A DNA stretch of 64,000 nt from Gymnorhina tibicen (lineage: Eukaryota; Chordata; Aves; Passeriformes; Artamidae): NCBI GenBank assembly GCA_013399875.1, contig VXAZ01006360.1:248001-312000 (forward strand), in the 5' to 3' direction. This document shows positions 1-12,692 of this stretch, in pieces; positions within the stretch are counted from its first letter, which is position 1; the number at the start of each line of letters is the position of its first letter. The translations under genes and the position numbers were made by a program. Below the pieces are notes generated by a model, which saw only the letters and a list, made by a program, of their open reading frames with translations, ran no database searches and had not been told where the DNA came from.

Positions 1-3000
1 CAGAAATTTTTCTTCTGGGCTTCTCAGGCATGAATAGCCAGTGGGAATAGCAGAGGCTTCAATGTTATGGCCAAAGTATTGCTTTCTACATTTCTGAGTT
101 TCTGCTCCCAGCAAGGACCCACCAAGAACCCCCCACCTGTTCCTGTTACCCCCAAACAGCCACAAAATCAGTAACAGGCAGCATAATATTCTGTGCCATA
201 CTAGCTAAGTGGGATATGGAATACAGACAGTGAAATTTATGAGACGGACAAGAAACCAATTAGAAAAGGAGAAAAACCCAGCCATAGTACTGAAAGAACA
301 TATAACATCTGCACAAAGAAAAATATAACTACAGCAATTCAATCATAAAAATAATGTTGGTAGAAAAGCAAGATTATGCCTCATCAGGTCCCAAAAGGTC
401 AGCATTCTTTCTGTTTCCTAAGACCTGTGAATACTGCCTGGCGACTCATAGAGAAGTGATAGGCTTTTAGTCATGTGGGACAGAGCTTTTTGTGGCCTTC
501 AGCAAAAGTCTCTTACCAGCTTGGCAAAGAATACCAAGAATAGAACTGGGACTGTCATGAGCAGCAGTCATGGTGACAGTGTTAATGCAGCTGTGTTCAA
601 ACTACACAAAGTAAATCTGAAGGTTTTAAAACTCTTTTTTCTTCTTTTTTTTTTTTTTCTGGAGGGATTTTCTTCCTCTCCAGTACACTCTCTTCAATTT
701 CTCTGGCATGTCTGCAATCTGCCTTAGACACCTTTAAATTCCATTTTTGGGTCTCACTGGCTCACCAGAGAGTCAAAGCACAAAGCACTAAAAAGTTTTC
801 TGCTCCATCATTCTGCATTTTAGGTGATAAAAGATATCTGCAGCTGGGGCTTCAGATGCACGATGTTTCACTAAACATGAATTAATTGGAAGCACAGAGA
901 CTACTACCATTCTTTGAAATCAAAGCAGCCAGGTCCTGTTGTGGTTTATTGATAAAAGGCAGCTGAAGAAGGACAGAAAAATATCAAGACAGAGAAAAGA
1001 GCAATCACTGTTTAGGATTCAAGAAAGTGTGTGGAGGCAGTGCTTGTGTTACTGTGGCTTGGAGAAACTGAAGCAGCAAGGGGGCTAATCAGCCAAGCTC
1101 ATTAATGGAGGAAAACAGAGGGACAGAAAGTGTGCCTGCTGCTAGGAGAGACTTCTGAGAGAAGAGTCTAGAGAGCCTGGAAAATGTCATGGTGCTACTG
1201 CTAACTCGCTCCCTGCTGCCAGCAGCTGTGCAGAGCCAGTCCCAGAGGAGGATCCCTATGCTGGGAGCATCTGCTAAAACCCTGCTACTGGTTTGCTGAC
1301 ACCATGGCCGGCACAGACCCGTTGGAGGAAACAAATTGTGGTGCAAAATGCTGGGATGCCCTCCTGTGCTGTGGCAGGGAAGCTGGTCCAGAGTCAGACT
1401 GGCCAAGGACACAGGGACTGAATTCAGGGGGAGCTCATTGAGCTGCTGTATGGTGAGTTAGAGGTGAGAGGGCTGCCAGCAATCCTGGGTGTCAGTGTCT
1501 TCTATCTGGTGATGTCAAGAGCAGCAATAGAAGTACAACCATATGACAACTAAAAAAGAGGATACAAAGATTATTCTGCAAAGGTTTCCTTCTGACTTGA
1601 ATGATGGCTCTGGGAGGCAGTAAGTGGATTGCCAAACCTCAGCATGAGGTGGAGCTCAATAAATAAATTTTCGTCAGGGTACAGCCAACGTGAAGTAAAA
1701 GACTGAGAAAAGGGCAGAAAATGGGCACAAAAGACTTCAATTTAGGTCTGGAGTTGGGTAGACACAAGAAAGGCCAGAACCTAGAAAGAACAAGAGTCTA
1801 CCACCACAGTTAAATCTAAAACTGGTGAACATTTGGCTAATATCATGAGGAATGAAGGGGATCAATGTATGTTTTAGTATATAGTAATGCCCTTGACTGG
1901 TTGATTGGACCCTGGATGTGCCAGCAGGGTACAGCCATAAATACTAGCTGAAATAAATCCTGAGCCTAGAGCACTGCTGTGGAAAGGTATTGCTTCTTCA
2001 GGAAGGACATTTGCAGGGCAAATGGAGAGAGAAATTGTTGCACTGACCATCATGAGTGAAACCCAAGGGAGAAAACGTGGCTTGTTCAAGAGTTGGGAAT
2101 GACAAGAGAGGAAAAATAAGCTGCAGAGGGCTGCAAGGTGGTTGCAGATTAACAGAAGGATTTACCTCTTCTCTCCTTGTCTGACTTCACCGGCTTTCAA
2201 CATCCTTCTCTGCCAGCACAACATCTCTTAGTCGTTCCTGCTCTCTGCCTGTGCTATGGAGTGTGGTACCGAGGGTACAGATGAACGTAGGGCCGGGGCA
2301 AAAAATGGTGGGGTGTCAGTGTGGGCAGGTTGCTATGGGTCAGAGAGACAGGGGGAAAGTGTTTCAGGGATAAAAAGTTCTGGTAAGAGTTAAAAATAAA
2401 CACACACACGCAAAAAGAGAAAACAGCATATAAAAGAGCGTGAGGAGGGAAAGATAATGAGACAAGCCTTAGGGAGAGGAAATAGAGGGGCTTGACTGAA
2501 AATGGGAAAGTACAGAAGGGGGAAAGCAGAGAAGGGAAGCAACAGAGGGAAGGAACAATAATGCTCTTTGGAAAGAAGTGAGGAAGAGGAACAAACATGA
2601 AAATGAGGTACAAAAGCAATGGAATAATATGAAATTTAATTAATTATTTGAGGATTTAAGTGAACACAGGCAGCTTTTTAAACATTGTCCCCCAGAAAAA
2701 ACTACATAAAACTCAGTGCAAAGAAAAGTATATGCGTGAGTAGGGTGGTGTTACCCTGCTTTTGCTTCTAATTCCCAGTTTTACTATCAATGGTATCTTA
2801 CTTCTTATATCATGCTCACATGGTAATACGACAGAATTATATGTCTAATTAGATGATTTAGTATTTTGTATTTTTCTAACGTGACCTCCTCCTTATAAGT
2901 TCTTGCTTAACTCAGAAGTCTGGATGTAGAAATCAGTAAAAAGATGAGGCACAATGAATCCCATCCACCTTATGAAATTCAAGAAAAAAAGCCTTACTGT

Positions 3001-3864
3001 GTAGGAAATCAAGATAGCCAATAGACTGGCATGGTAGAGCAGTGGAGCTTTCCCTCTTGTACTGTGCAGAAGTGTAGAGAAGACTGCCAGGATTATGAAT
3101 TCTTGGAGTGTGTATCCATGGAGATTGTGTGGGCTCTCTTCAGAGTTGGTGTCACCAGGGCAAAAGCATTTTCTAGCCAGCAGAGAAAATTTCTGTGGCT
3201 TATACAAGGATGGTAAGCAGAACGTGTGGATCCAAAAGTCCTGAAGGAGTTTGTAACAGTTGAATTTCACCAAACCTAACAAAATAATGGAATAACAGAG
3301 AAAAAATGCAAAACCAAGGGCTTCTGTGCTGAACTTCGCCTGAGAGGAAAAATGGCTGGGACCTGACCTGCAAAGGGAACCTTTTGTGTGGTTTAAGTTT
3401 GGAAAAGGAAGGGAAGCAAGCTAGAGTTTGGCGGGGAGAAGGTGTGTTTTCCATGTGTTTCTAGCTGACAGCTCTGTAGAGAGAGGTTGATGAACAAGTG
3501 TGCTCAGTCTTGGGGAATGGTTTCAGTTTCCAGCTCAAGAGTGGATTCTCAGCTGGTAGGAATCAAATGAATTTATATCAGCAGAGGACTTGAGACCTAT
3601 TTCTTCCAAGAACAGGACAAATGGATTCTACTCCTTGTTTGTGGAGCTCTTGCTTTCAATTAATTCTTTTCATAAATGTGTTAGCAAGCAGCTTATCCTC
3701 ATGTGACACAAGGGACATTTTGTGGGGTTTTGGCAGTATCTGCTAGGTTAGAAAACATATTATCATATGAACTATGACAAAAAGTGACAAGAATATAGGC
3801 AAGATTTCATTTACATTGTTTATAAAGACATACTAAATCTTTTATAAAATTGGTGGAAAAACAC
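1..3864. other. Unique non-coding sequence, no gene seen
   Basis: No reading frame here resembles a known protein, and none is longer than 129 codons. A run of 14 T lies at 645-658. The stretch 2400-2620 is purine-rich on the plus strand, with a short CA repeat at 2400-2410; this bias produces the Ser/Phe/Leu/Pro-rich minus-strand frame there, which I do not regard as a gene. I see no repeat boundaries or RNA gene. Confidence 0.6.
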
Positions 3865-4020
3865 ACTGGAAAGGCCGATCAGCCTGACTTGAAGTTCTGT
3901 GCAATATTTTATAAATCAAAACACACCATTAATTCATGTTATAAACTACTGGAACTGGTGAGAAGCCTCATGAGAGAATCAATAGCCTAATGAGAGAGAG
4001 TTTTTCTAATAAGGTCTTGA
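3865..4020 (+). mobile_element. Possible very old CR1-type LINE fragment (ORF2, RT region)
   Basis: The stretch beginning near 3870 contains 'aggccgatcagcctgactt', which resembles the CR1 segment encoding the N-Y-R-P-V-S-L-T motif at the start of the reverse transcriptase. Downstream pieces ('attaattcat', 'ctactggaa') fall in the order expected from CR1 consensus as I recall it. The frame is destroyed by indels. The match is short and rests on memory of the consensus, so this is tentative. Confidence 0.35.
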
Positions 4021-4642
4021 GAATAAAATAATGGTTCTTCAGTGGAAAAGGTGTGTTGGGCATGGAAAAACATGTCATGAAGAACAATAGAGAAGCAAAA
4101 GTAGAAGACACTGAACTGGACTTGGAGGGTGAATAGCCCTAAATGTATTGTTCCTTAGTTTCTATTAAATGGTAGTGGATGGCTGTGTCAAAAATGTATT
4201 TTTTATTTCTTTAACTTCTTTCAGGCAGCTCCCCCAAGCTGAATGAATCAGAATATCAGTGGAGATGCTACGAGGCCATCTGTTCCCTGATAGGTGTGTG
4301 CAGAGAAGCAGAGGGTCTCACTGAGTAGGGCCTTCCCCGCAGGTGCTCCTCTGGTGCATGTCCTTGCCTTGTGGAGTCCTATGGCACATAGCAGTCAGCC
4401 AAAGGATGAAGATGGAAAGTGGGCTCCTCTTATTCCTGTTACAGCCACTATTGACAGATAGGTTCTTATCAAGACTATAACAGTCCATCATATTTAGGAT
4501 CCTAATCTAAATTTTTCTTGTTATTTCCTGAGAAAATAACTGTAGTTGGAAGTATGTGGGGAGAGAGATTGTTTCTCCAAGCTTCCTTCTCCTGTGCTCC
4601 TCAATAGAATATGAGAATGATAAACATGAGGAATGATGGATG

Positions 4643-4681
4643 TGTTGTCTGGTGTGACTTATGTTGTCTGGTTGTGACTTA
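4643..4681. repeat. Two-copy tandem repeat, about 19 bp unit
   Basis: Units at 4643-4661 and 4662-4681 both begin 'tgttgtctgg' and end 'tgactta'; they differ by one inserted T. This is a small local slippage duplication with no known role. Confidence 0.8.
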
Positions 4682-6139
4682 CGGTGACATGGTTGACAGA
4701 GGGCAAATATTTCTCTTCTCCGTGCCTCCTGCAGTAACATCTGCCCAGAGGCTGAATCCTTATGAAGTCCAGCTAAACTTTATTATGACCCTTACAAGAT
4801 CTACTTTAAGATTTTTGTGAGATTTTAGGTGCCCATGCAGGTTTTCAACTCAAAGCATGGCTTAGTCCGACACACCCAGAAGCTATGGGCCATGTACACT
4901 TCTGTTTCCCAGCTCAGGCTCCCAGAAGCAGTGCTTTGAGCCCAAATCTGACTTGGTTTCTGAAAAAATCATGATAGTGGAACAATGTTTCATCTTCAGA
5001 AGACAGAAAAGATGTAGTACAGCTGATTAGTTTTGTCTCCAAAATAATACTGCTAACACTCAGGACAGGCTTTTGAAGTGAAGATTTAATTTAAAATTCC
5101 AGGTGTTCAGGAACTCTTAGTGTACTTGGAATTCTGGATCTCTAAGAATTTATCTTACACTAAAGAAACTTTTTTAGGTTTAAATATGTGGGAAAATATT
5201 ACAGTTTTAGTATTTGCCAATTGTCAGTATTCCCTTGCATTCTTCAGTTGTGAGAAACAAACACAACTATTTTGAGATCCTATGGAACAAAATCCAAAAA
5301 AAACAAAAACCAAAAAAGCCCCCAAGTTTGGAAATATTAATGATTAGTTGCAGTTTCTGTGAAAAGTATTTATTTGCTTGTTCACTTTAATTCAGCTACT
5401 GCATATCTGAAATGTAAGTGTTTATGCTTATGCGGGAAATACAAATAAAAACATACAGGAAAGTAAATAGATTTTCATAAATAGTGTAGGAAAAGCTTAG
5501 CAGAAGGGTAGTACTGGGCAAGAGAATCAGACAAATTCAGACCTTTTGCTGTATATTAGCCAGGCATAAAAAGGATCCAATGTCTATTGAAGATATCGAT
5601 TTTGGTATATACTGATTCAGGCCTAGAAACACTTCATTTGATATCAAAGAAAGTAGGCATGTAAGCCCACAAGAAGTCTTTGGCTTTCTCAGGAACAGTC
5701 AAAGACCTGAAATGTGATTTTCATGTTGACCAGCATTATTAGGTGCCACAGTTTTTAAAGACCTGTCTTTGAGTCCAACAAAAATAGAGCTCTTCTTGTC
5801 TTGGGTTAATGAATGTGCACAGCTGTCCTGAGCACAGCTGGAGTTCCCATTCCATATGCACATTTAAGATGTCAAAGATGCTCCCTTCCTGTGTTAGGAG
5901 AGAAAATCAACATCTTTCACAGGTCTTCTGAAAAGGTAGAGAGTGTGACAACAGGTGATTTTAAACAGGTAACAACCTGGTGGTTATGGCATCTCCAAAA
6001 CTGCTTGTGTAAGTACCAAACAAATCTGTGCTCCACTTTTCAAGTGAGTGCTGAACCACTGTTTTATTTGTTTTCCTCAGGAGGAAGCAAATTTGTACAT
6101 TCTGGCCATCCTATTAGTTGTTCTGAACTGTACTGCACC

Positions 6140-6184
6140 AAAAAAAAAAAACCACCACGAACAAAAAAAAACCAAACAAAAAAA
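6140..6184. repeat. A-rich low-complexity tract
   Basis: Twelve consecutive A at 6140-6151 are followed by A-rich sequence with scattered CC pairs to 6184. No LINE 3' end or target duplication is visible next to it, so I do not call it a retrotransposon tail. Confidence 0.8.
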
Positions 6185-9100
6185 CCCTCTCTGTTTCCCA
6201 TATTGCCAGGAGAGAAGGATTGCTTAAGCCTTCTCTATAACCCAGCAGGCAGGGGACATGCCCAGCCTGCAAGAAATACAGATTCATTTTTCTCCCTCAT
6301 CTGCTACCAAATTGGTTATACAAACTGTGTGAGACATTCTTCCTGAGACAGCAGTGGGTTTTTCTTCTCAGAAACAGTGGAACAAAACAGATTTAAGATT
6401 TTGTTGAAATGATATTTTTGAATCCTTATGCCCCTTAGCTCCTTTTTCTCCCTTTCAATACCCTTTCTTCTTCATCAGATGTAACCAAATAATAAGGGTT
6501 TTGTCAGAATAACCCCAAGCAAAGGCATAGACCAAACTCAGCAAAACTACAGCACTGTAAAACTGAAATACTTTGTCTTTTGTATGTGTGTTCTTGCTAT
6601 TTGTTTGCTTTCTTTTACATTAGTACAACAGTTATGTGTAGCTTCAGGGTGAAAAATGTTTTAGTGGAAAGGGAAGGTCTTACACCATTGCACAAATTCA
6701 AAAATACAGATGGAAATCTTGTTTATTGCCTTCAGAAATATAAATGTCTCAAAAGAAATAAAAATTTAACATAATATGAAGAGTTCAAGTACTGTCCTTT
6801 GTAAAAAACTTGTAAAATGGACTTGTTCTGAGTTTTTCACCAGCTCTTTATTCTTCGTATCTGACTCAAAGGGACCTTATTGATGTCTTGAGAGGAACAT
6901 CTTGAAATCTTTAAGTTGAAACATCCATGCCTTGGAATAGCACAGGACAATTTTTCTTCCAGACTTCCCAGAACTGGTACGAGACAGCTATTTTTATGCC
7001 GCCAGATTTGCCAGCTCATCTTCCATGTTCTCATTCCATTGCTGGTATTCTCAGAACCTCCTGACACCAACTGAATCATTAGGGAGAGATCCAAATTGCT
7101 CAAATCTTCCAGTGTCCTTCTGGTAGACCATCACTTCCCTAGCATGAGTGTCTAGAATTTCTGGATTGCCACTGGAAATGCAATTAACCATTTAAAGATT
7201 CAGAGCAATCATCTAGCAGTGTGTGGCTTGAGGCCTTCAGAGTGAGACTTGCCCGTGAAGAACGACTGAACATGTGAAAAGCAGATGGAAGAGCTCATTA
7301 TTCTTTAAGACTACGGGATCTCACACAGTTTATACTGTGCAAGGATGAGGAGCTTGTTGGAGAAGACAGCTGTGAATATGGAGCTGTAATATGTCATTCA
7401 GGAAAGTAAGGTCCAGATAGAATTGAAAGAGCTGACAATGGCATCATCCTTCTCATCTCTTTCCAGCTTCCAGAACCTCTTCCAAGGAAGATGACTCACA
7501 ATCTTTGTTTTCAAGAAAACCCAAAGGAGAATCACCTTGCTCAGGCTTCACTGAAAGAGGGAGCTTTTGGAAAATCTGCAGGTGCAGAAGGGTCTTTTCA
7601 GTTCAGAAACCTCTTCATTTCCCAGTTGTGCAAAAAATATGCAGTGCAAATCCATCAGATCCATGTTGTGTGATCTGCAGTGGACAGTACCCATGAAAAA
7701 TGAAAAACCTAAAAGTGCATTTAATTGTAAGTATTTTTCTGCCAGTCAGTTGCTACCTTTAATATCAACAGTAGCTCAAGGCTGTCGGGGTTCATAAAGG
7801 TCAGCAGACACTTGGCAGAAAGTGCTCCATGCACAGATTTGAAAAGGACCAGTCCCCAGACTTGTATCTTTGTGTATATTTGTAATGGTATTTGATATTC
7901 TTCCCCTGATTCAAGGAAGTGGATAATAATTCTCCAAAGTGAAGTGTGCTCTGCTCTTTTAAGTCACTCCTCATGTTACCCCTTTTCCTGGAGAGTTTGT
8001 GTGGCATGTCCTCAAAGCTCTGTGTGCAATATGCAAAGCTCTTTGGTGTGAAGTTTCCTAAGCTGCTGTGAAACGTTTTCCAAAAATCTTTTATTCAAAT
8101 AGCACTACTTTTTCCTTTCTTCCTAATATGAAACCAATGCATTTCTGCTTTATCTTTTTTTATGCCCGTAATGAAACCTTTACTGGCTGAAATTTCTCCA
8201 TGCTACTTGTCTCTTTGAATGCAGCTGGTGTACCAGTATATGCTATATTAAGGATTGACAACTGGGAGGAAAAAGAGTACAAGGAATCAGTTCCCCAAAT
8301 TTTCTAAGTACTCGAACCCCCTAAATCTAAAAGAACTTGGCTGAACATCTTAATTGCTGAAAAAAATGGGCAAATAAAATAATAAAAAAGCAAATACTGC
8401 ATCCAAGAATGCACATGCAATGTAATTTAAAAAGAAAGAAAACAGTTTTAGTAATAACATTCATATACTTTTTAAGTTCTTAAAGCACAGGCCAGCACAT
8501 TTAGGATAAATCTTGCCCAAGCATTAGATTTTACGCAGAGAATATCAATGTTTATTTTACCTGCAAATAAGAGCTGCAGCCTGAGCTTGAGTGCAAGGCC
8601 AAAAGAGTGCTGCCCAAGGGCAAAGACCTTCTTGATCTAACCACCAGTACATAGTTTTAGTATATTAAATGCTCCATAAAATCACCTTGCAAATATAGAA
8701 GCTAGAAATGCTTAAGCTTTTTCTCCAGACAGACCAGATCTACCTTCTAACTCCCATTTTGTACCCAGCAGTCGTGACAGTCAGTAGTGAGTCCCTGCTG
8801 AGAATCTGAAAAAGCTCTCCTTCACAGCCCTGTCTGTGGCCTATGCCTGAGCTTATAAAATAATTTACACATCATCTGAGCCACTTAAAATCTTCGAACA
8901 TTTACTAGCACTGCGGTATCACCTCTTTAAAATGGCCTTCTCTATTCTCAAATGTTTGTTATTTGCTCTTAGGTCAGCAGCTGTCACCTTTTGTGTGTGT
9001 ACAGCAGCAATTCTGCAGGCTCCGAGTACCACTGACGATTTACAATTGCTTAGACAGCTAAAAATAACTGGTCAGGGTGAAACTCTGCTTCACGGTACCC

Positions 9101-12100
9101 ACCGTGCATGCAGCTCAGGTGCCCAGCCTGGGACCACAGGCTTGTTCAGGTTGCCTCATTGTCACAGCAGAGAGAGAGGATCATCACCAGAGAAGAATTC
9201 AAACCACCTTGCAGAGATGTCTTGCTTTTATAACACCTTAGGACTGAGAAATCCTGGCTTCCTGGCTTAGGCGCCCTGCTTATCTGCTTTTCAGGAAGGG
9301 ATGAGCCTGATCCTACACCTGTCACAGAGTAATCCCTTGTGTTCCTGAAAAGTGGTGGCTCATTCCAGGAAATAAGGAAGAAATTCAGTCATGGATTGTT
9401 TCATATTTTGAAGTAATTTAACAGAATGTTCACAATTTGTACAGGCTTCTGATGTAAATACTGAGTAGATGAAGCATTTATCACAGCAACTAGGGGACTA
9501 TCCTAAGACCAGACTGCAGGGCAAATCCAAAAGCAGAGGGGTGTTGAACAATATCCATTTGTTATGTCTGTGAACAGACAACTAATCCAGCACAGTTTGC
9601 TAACTTGCGGTAACACATTTGTGTGACTGAGAACAAGTTTAAGATTGCTCTGGAAACTAACAAGCAGTTTTTGATGGTCGTCCAAGATCAGCATTGCAGG
9701 CCATTGAAACAAAAGCAATGTTCTAAGTTAGATGAGAACAGGGCAAATATACGGAGTATGAGTTATTTCCCATGCACAGCAGCATATTGATCCTCTTTAC
9801 TTCTGTTTAGGTTGAAGCTAGTATTGTTAAGTCTTCTTCAGCACAGCAAGAGACTCAGTATGCCTCAACGAAGTCGTGGGCTCCAGGCATGCTGGAGTAC
9901 CAGCATCTGTGATCTCTGTGCACCCTGCGGTTGTAAGGGCCTTGTAGCACTAGACTTTGGAGGAAAAAATTCACCAGTACAGACATTCGCTTGTAATTAA
10001 GCTTTGCAGAACAAAAGTTTAAACAATAAAGAGAATAAAGGATTCATTCAAATGGAACCTTTAAATTTTTTTTCTGGAATGGCTGTTACCCTCATAAACA
10101 CACTTAGCAATAATGGGAAAATTATCTTGCTAATGTCTAAAAAGATTACATGTGTTTAAATTTATGCTGTATTTAATTTAGCTCTTCTCAGAACTATTGC
10201 TGTGATCCATTGAAGAGCCACTTACACATGCGAAATATTTTGTATAATAAAAAGAACCAACAATGCAGAACCCATAAGTCCCAAACTGCCTTGCTGCTTA
10301 AAGCCAAGTCCATGTCTTATGGTGAATATTTCCATGCTAGTAAACCATGGTATCAGCCTCAGAGAGCTGCAAGTCAGGAAACTTCTCCCAAACGCTTCCT
10401 CCACAGAAGCTTGAACAGTGAGCCAACCAGTTATGCTGCAGCTGGGATCATTAGCAGTAGCTACTGTCAGTACCAGTGGGCACAGTTTTACACTAAACTT
10501 TCCATTTTGACCCTGAAGGGTAGCAGCCTTATTTGCAATGATGCGTATTTCCCAGCAACAGTCAAGTGCTGCTTAAACACTGGCATCACTGATAAAGAGT
10601 TTAAAGGAGCTGGTCTTGCTCTGCTGGTCCGTCTACCTGTCCTTGTAGCCTGAAAAGTATTCTTGTTACAGTCAAGAGAATTCTTGTGCAGTGCAGAATG
10701 CTGACTCCAAGGCAACAGGACAGATTTGTTTCAGCATTTTCTATTAAAAAGTTCTATTTATGTTTTACTTCTACCGTTTTCCAAGAAAATTCACTGGGTA
10801 GATTTCTTTTCATATTAGATATAATTCTCCTTCCAGACTTTCATTATACAGTCCTACATAGTCTTGCGTGCATCTAGAAAATAGGGTTTGATATACAAAC
10901 TCAAACCAAAAAGCTGACTGGTTCTGACAAGGACTTTCACAGAATCCAGTACCAGATGCTTCAGAAGAGCAGAGAAAAAATCCTGAAAAATATGTTCATA
11001 AGAAAACTGTCCTCTTCAAGTCTGTGTATGTCATACTTATGCACAATGTATATAAATAGATTGCTGTTATTTGGTCACATAAATACTGGTTATACATAAA
11101 ACCTCATCTGTGTAATTGCAGTCATTGTTATCTCATAAACTGATAGTTCTGTTTTCAATTTCATGCAAGATTTGGCCCTTGAAATAATTTGTGGGAATGC
11201 TTTCCCCTTTTTAATGATGCTTTGCATCCGAAAGCATTTAATCTAGCTGATTCCAAAATGTGTCACCTTCTAGTTCCAAAACACAGTGACATGGATGTGC
11301 AATTAGTGCCATCTTTTTGGTGAGGCAGCAGTGGAGTTATGACGCCCCTGAGGTACAATCCAAGGGGCACTGCAGCCCAGGCTGGCTTTTCAACGGCAGA
11401 TTATGAGGTACCTCTTCAGAACAATATATGTGTACATCTTAGAACAGTTGTGAACCCTGCTCACTAATAAATAACCCTGTATTCATAGGAATAATGGGGA
11501 AAGACAGACTTTATTAGAATAAATTGCTCTAGTTCATGTATTTGTAGAAATATGTTGCTCTTTGCAGGTGAATCAGCTTTAGAGAGGGAAATTTCCTTCT
11601 GGGCAGCTATCTGCCAGGATCCAGGGATCTGTATTTTCTCTGGGTGTTTTATTAAATTATTTGTGTGTGCACAGACAAGATTCTCTTATGTGCTGCAGAT
11701 GCTTTGAAAGAAAGCTGGAAACTCCATCTGTACTGAATGTAAAACCTTACCAAGACTGAAAAACCTTCAAGAAAACCCACAACCCAATTTCAGTTACATC
11801 TGGGCTACCTTACTAATTGCTACTACTCTTTAGTTTATAATGTTTTAAAGATATCTTCCAATCACTTGTTTCCAGAAAGAAAAATATATTGTGATGCTTT
11901 GGCCTAATTTTATGAAAACGTCTTTTTAAATTTTTCTTCTAAGCTGTCCTTATCTGCAGAAGTGACCAAAATCAAAAATGTTTTAGTTCAGATCACTGAA
12001 AAAGTAATGAGGATTAAACTGATATCGGGTTTATGTTACCGCTGAAAACCTCTTAGAAATTACAGAGATGTTGAATGCTACTTTTCAACCCTTTTTCTAG

Positions 12101-12433
12101 GAAATGCAAGCACTCATAATTCTTGAGTTTTGTTTACACCAATCAGTCCTTTGTGACTATAAAAATAAAGGCTCTTCATGCCCTACACTATATTTTAAAA
12201 GATCTATTTTCTATTTCTGTCTCTACTCATGCAACCCCCTCATTTCTGCTACTTACATAAAAGAAAGTAATGGTCCTTCACTACCCTTTCCCACACATAC
12301 ATAGAGTCTGAAATTCATTTAGTTTAAAAAGCCAAAAACCGAAGTATGATTAGTTCTGTTATAGAAATAAAACAAAGTCAAGAGCTAGTCTGCCGAACTG
12401 TGTTAGCTTTTGCCTTCTCCCTGTGTGCTTTTT

Positions 12434-12692
12434 CTACGGAACGTCTTGGAAAGCAGAGCGACGCCTTCCAGTGTGCTCATTCAGCAGGTAGTACAAGGAG
12501 GTATTGATCATCAGGAGTAATTCTGGACACCAGCACAGCATCAGGCAGATGCTAATGAGGGTCTTCCCCTGAGCATGTTTATCCATAATGGTCTGAGGGT
12601 CTGACCAGGATTTCTAATCTCCCAGTGCCCTCACACAGATCTTGAGTTGCACTACAAAGCCTTCATGTTGGGATAATCCTGCCTGTTTCTTC
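12434..12692 (-). pseudogene. Possible receptor-like fragment (single membrane segment with CWxP)
   Basis: On the minus strand an open stretch from 12613 down to a TAG at 12434-12436 contains a 50-codon frame starting at ATG 12584-12586. Its middle is one hydrophobic segment holding 'LCWCP' and then 'INTSLYYLLN', followed by a basic tail 'TGRRRSAFQ'. CWxP is the hallmark of transmembrane helix 6 in class A G-protein-coupled receptors, and N-x-x-x-Y followed by basic residues recalls the end of helix 7; having both within about 15 residues is not normal, so an internal deletion or chance must be considered. The same frame continues upstream past one TAG (12614-12616) to about 12692. No other helices are recognisable nearby. 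If it is derived from a receptor it is a broken remnant. I do not assign a gene name. Confidence 0.2.

Larger units (their letters stand above)
4021..12433. other. Unique non-coding sequence, no gene seen
   Basis: I see nothing that supports a gene. The longest frame (plus strand, 5813-6346) runs through an A-rich tract at 6140-6184 and encodes a Lys/Pro/Thr-rich low-complexity stretch, so it is treated as chance. A small imperfect tandem repeat lies at 4643-4681 (units of 19 and 20 bases starting 'tgttgtctgg'). An A/C-rich patch lies at 5293-5323. Confidence 0.6.

Noticed and set aside
5813..6346. 177-codon plus-strand open frame
   Set aside because: It crosses an A-rich low-complexity tract giving a Lys/Pro/Thr run, has no domain, and is within chance length for the window.
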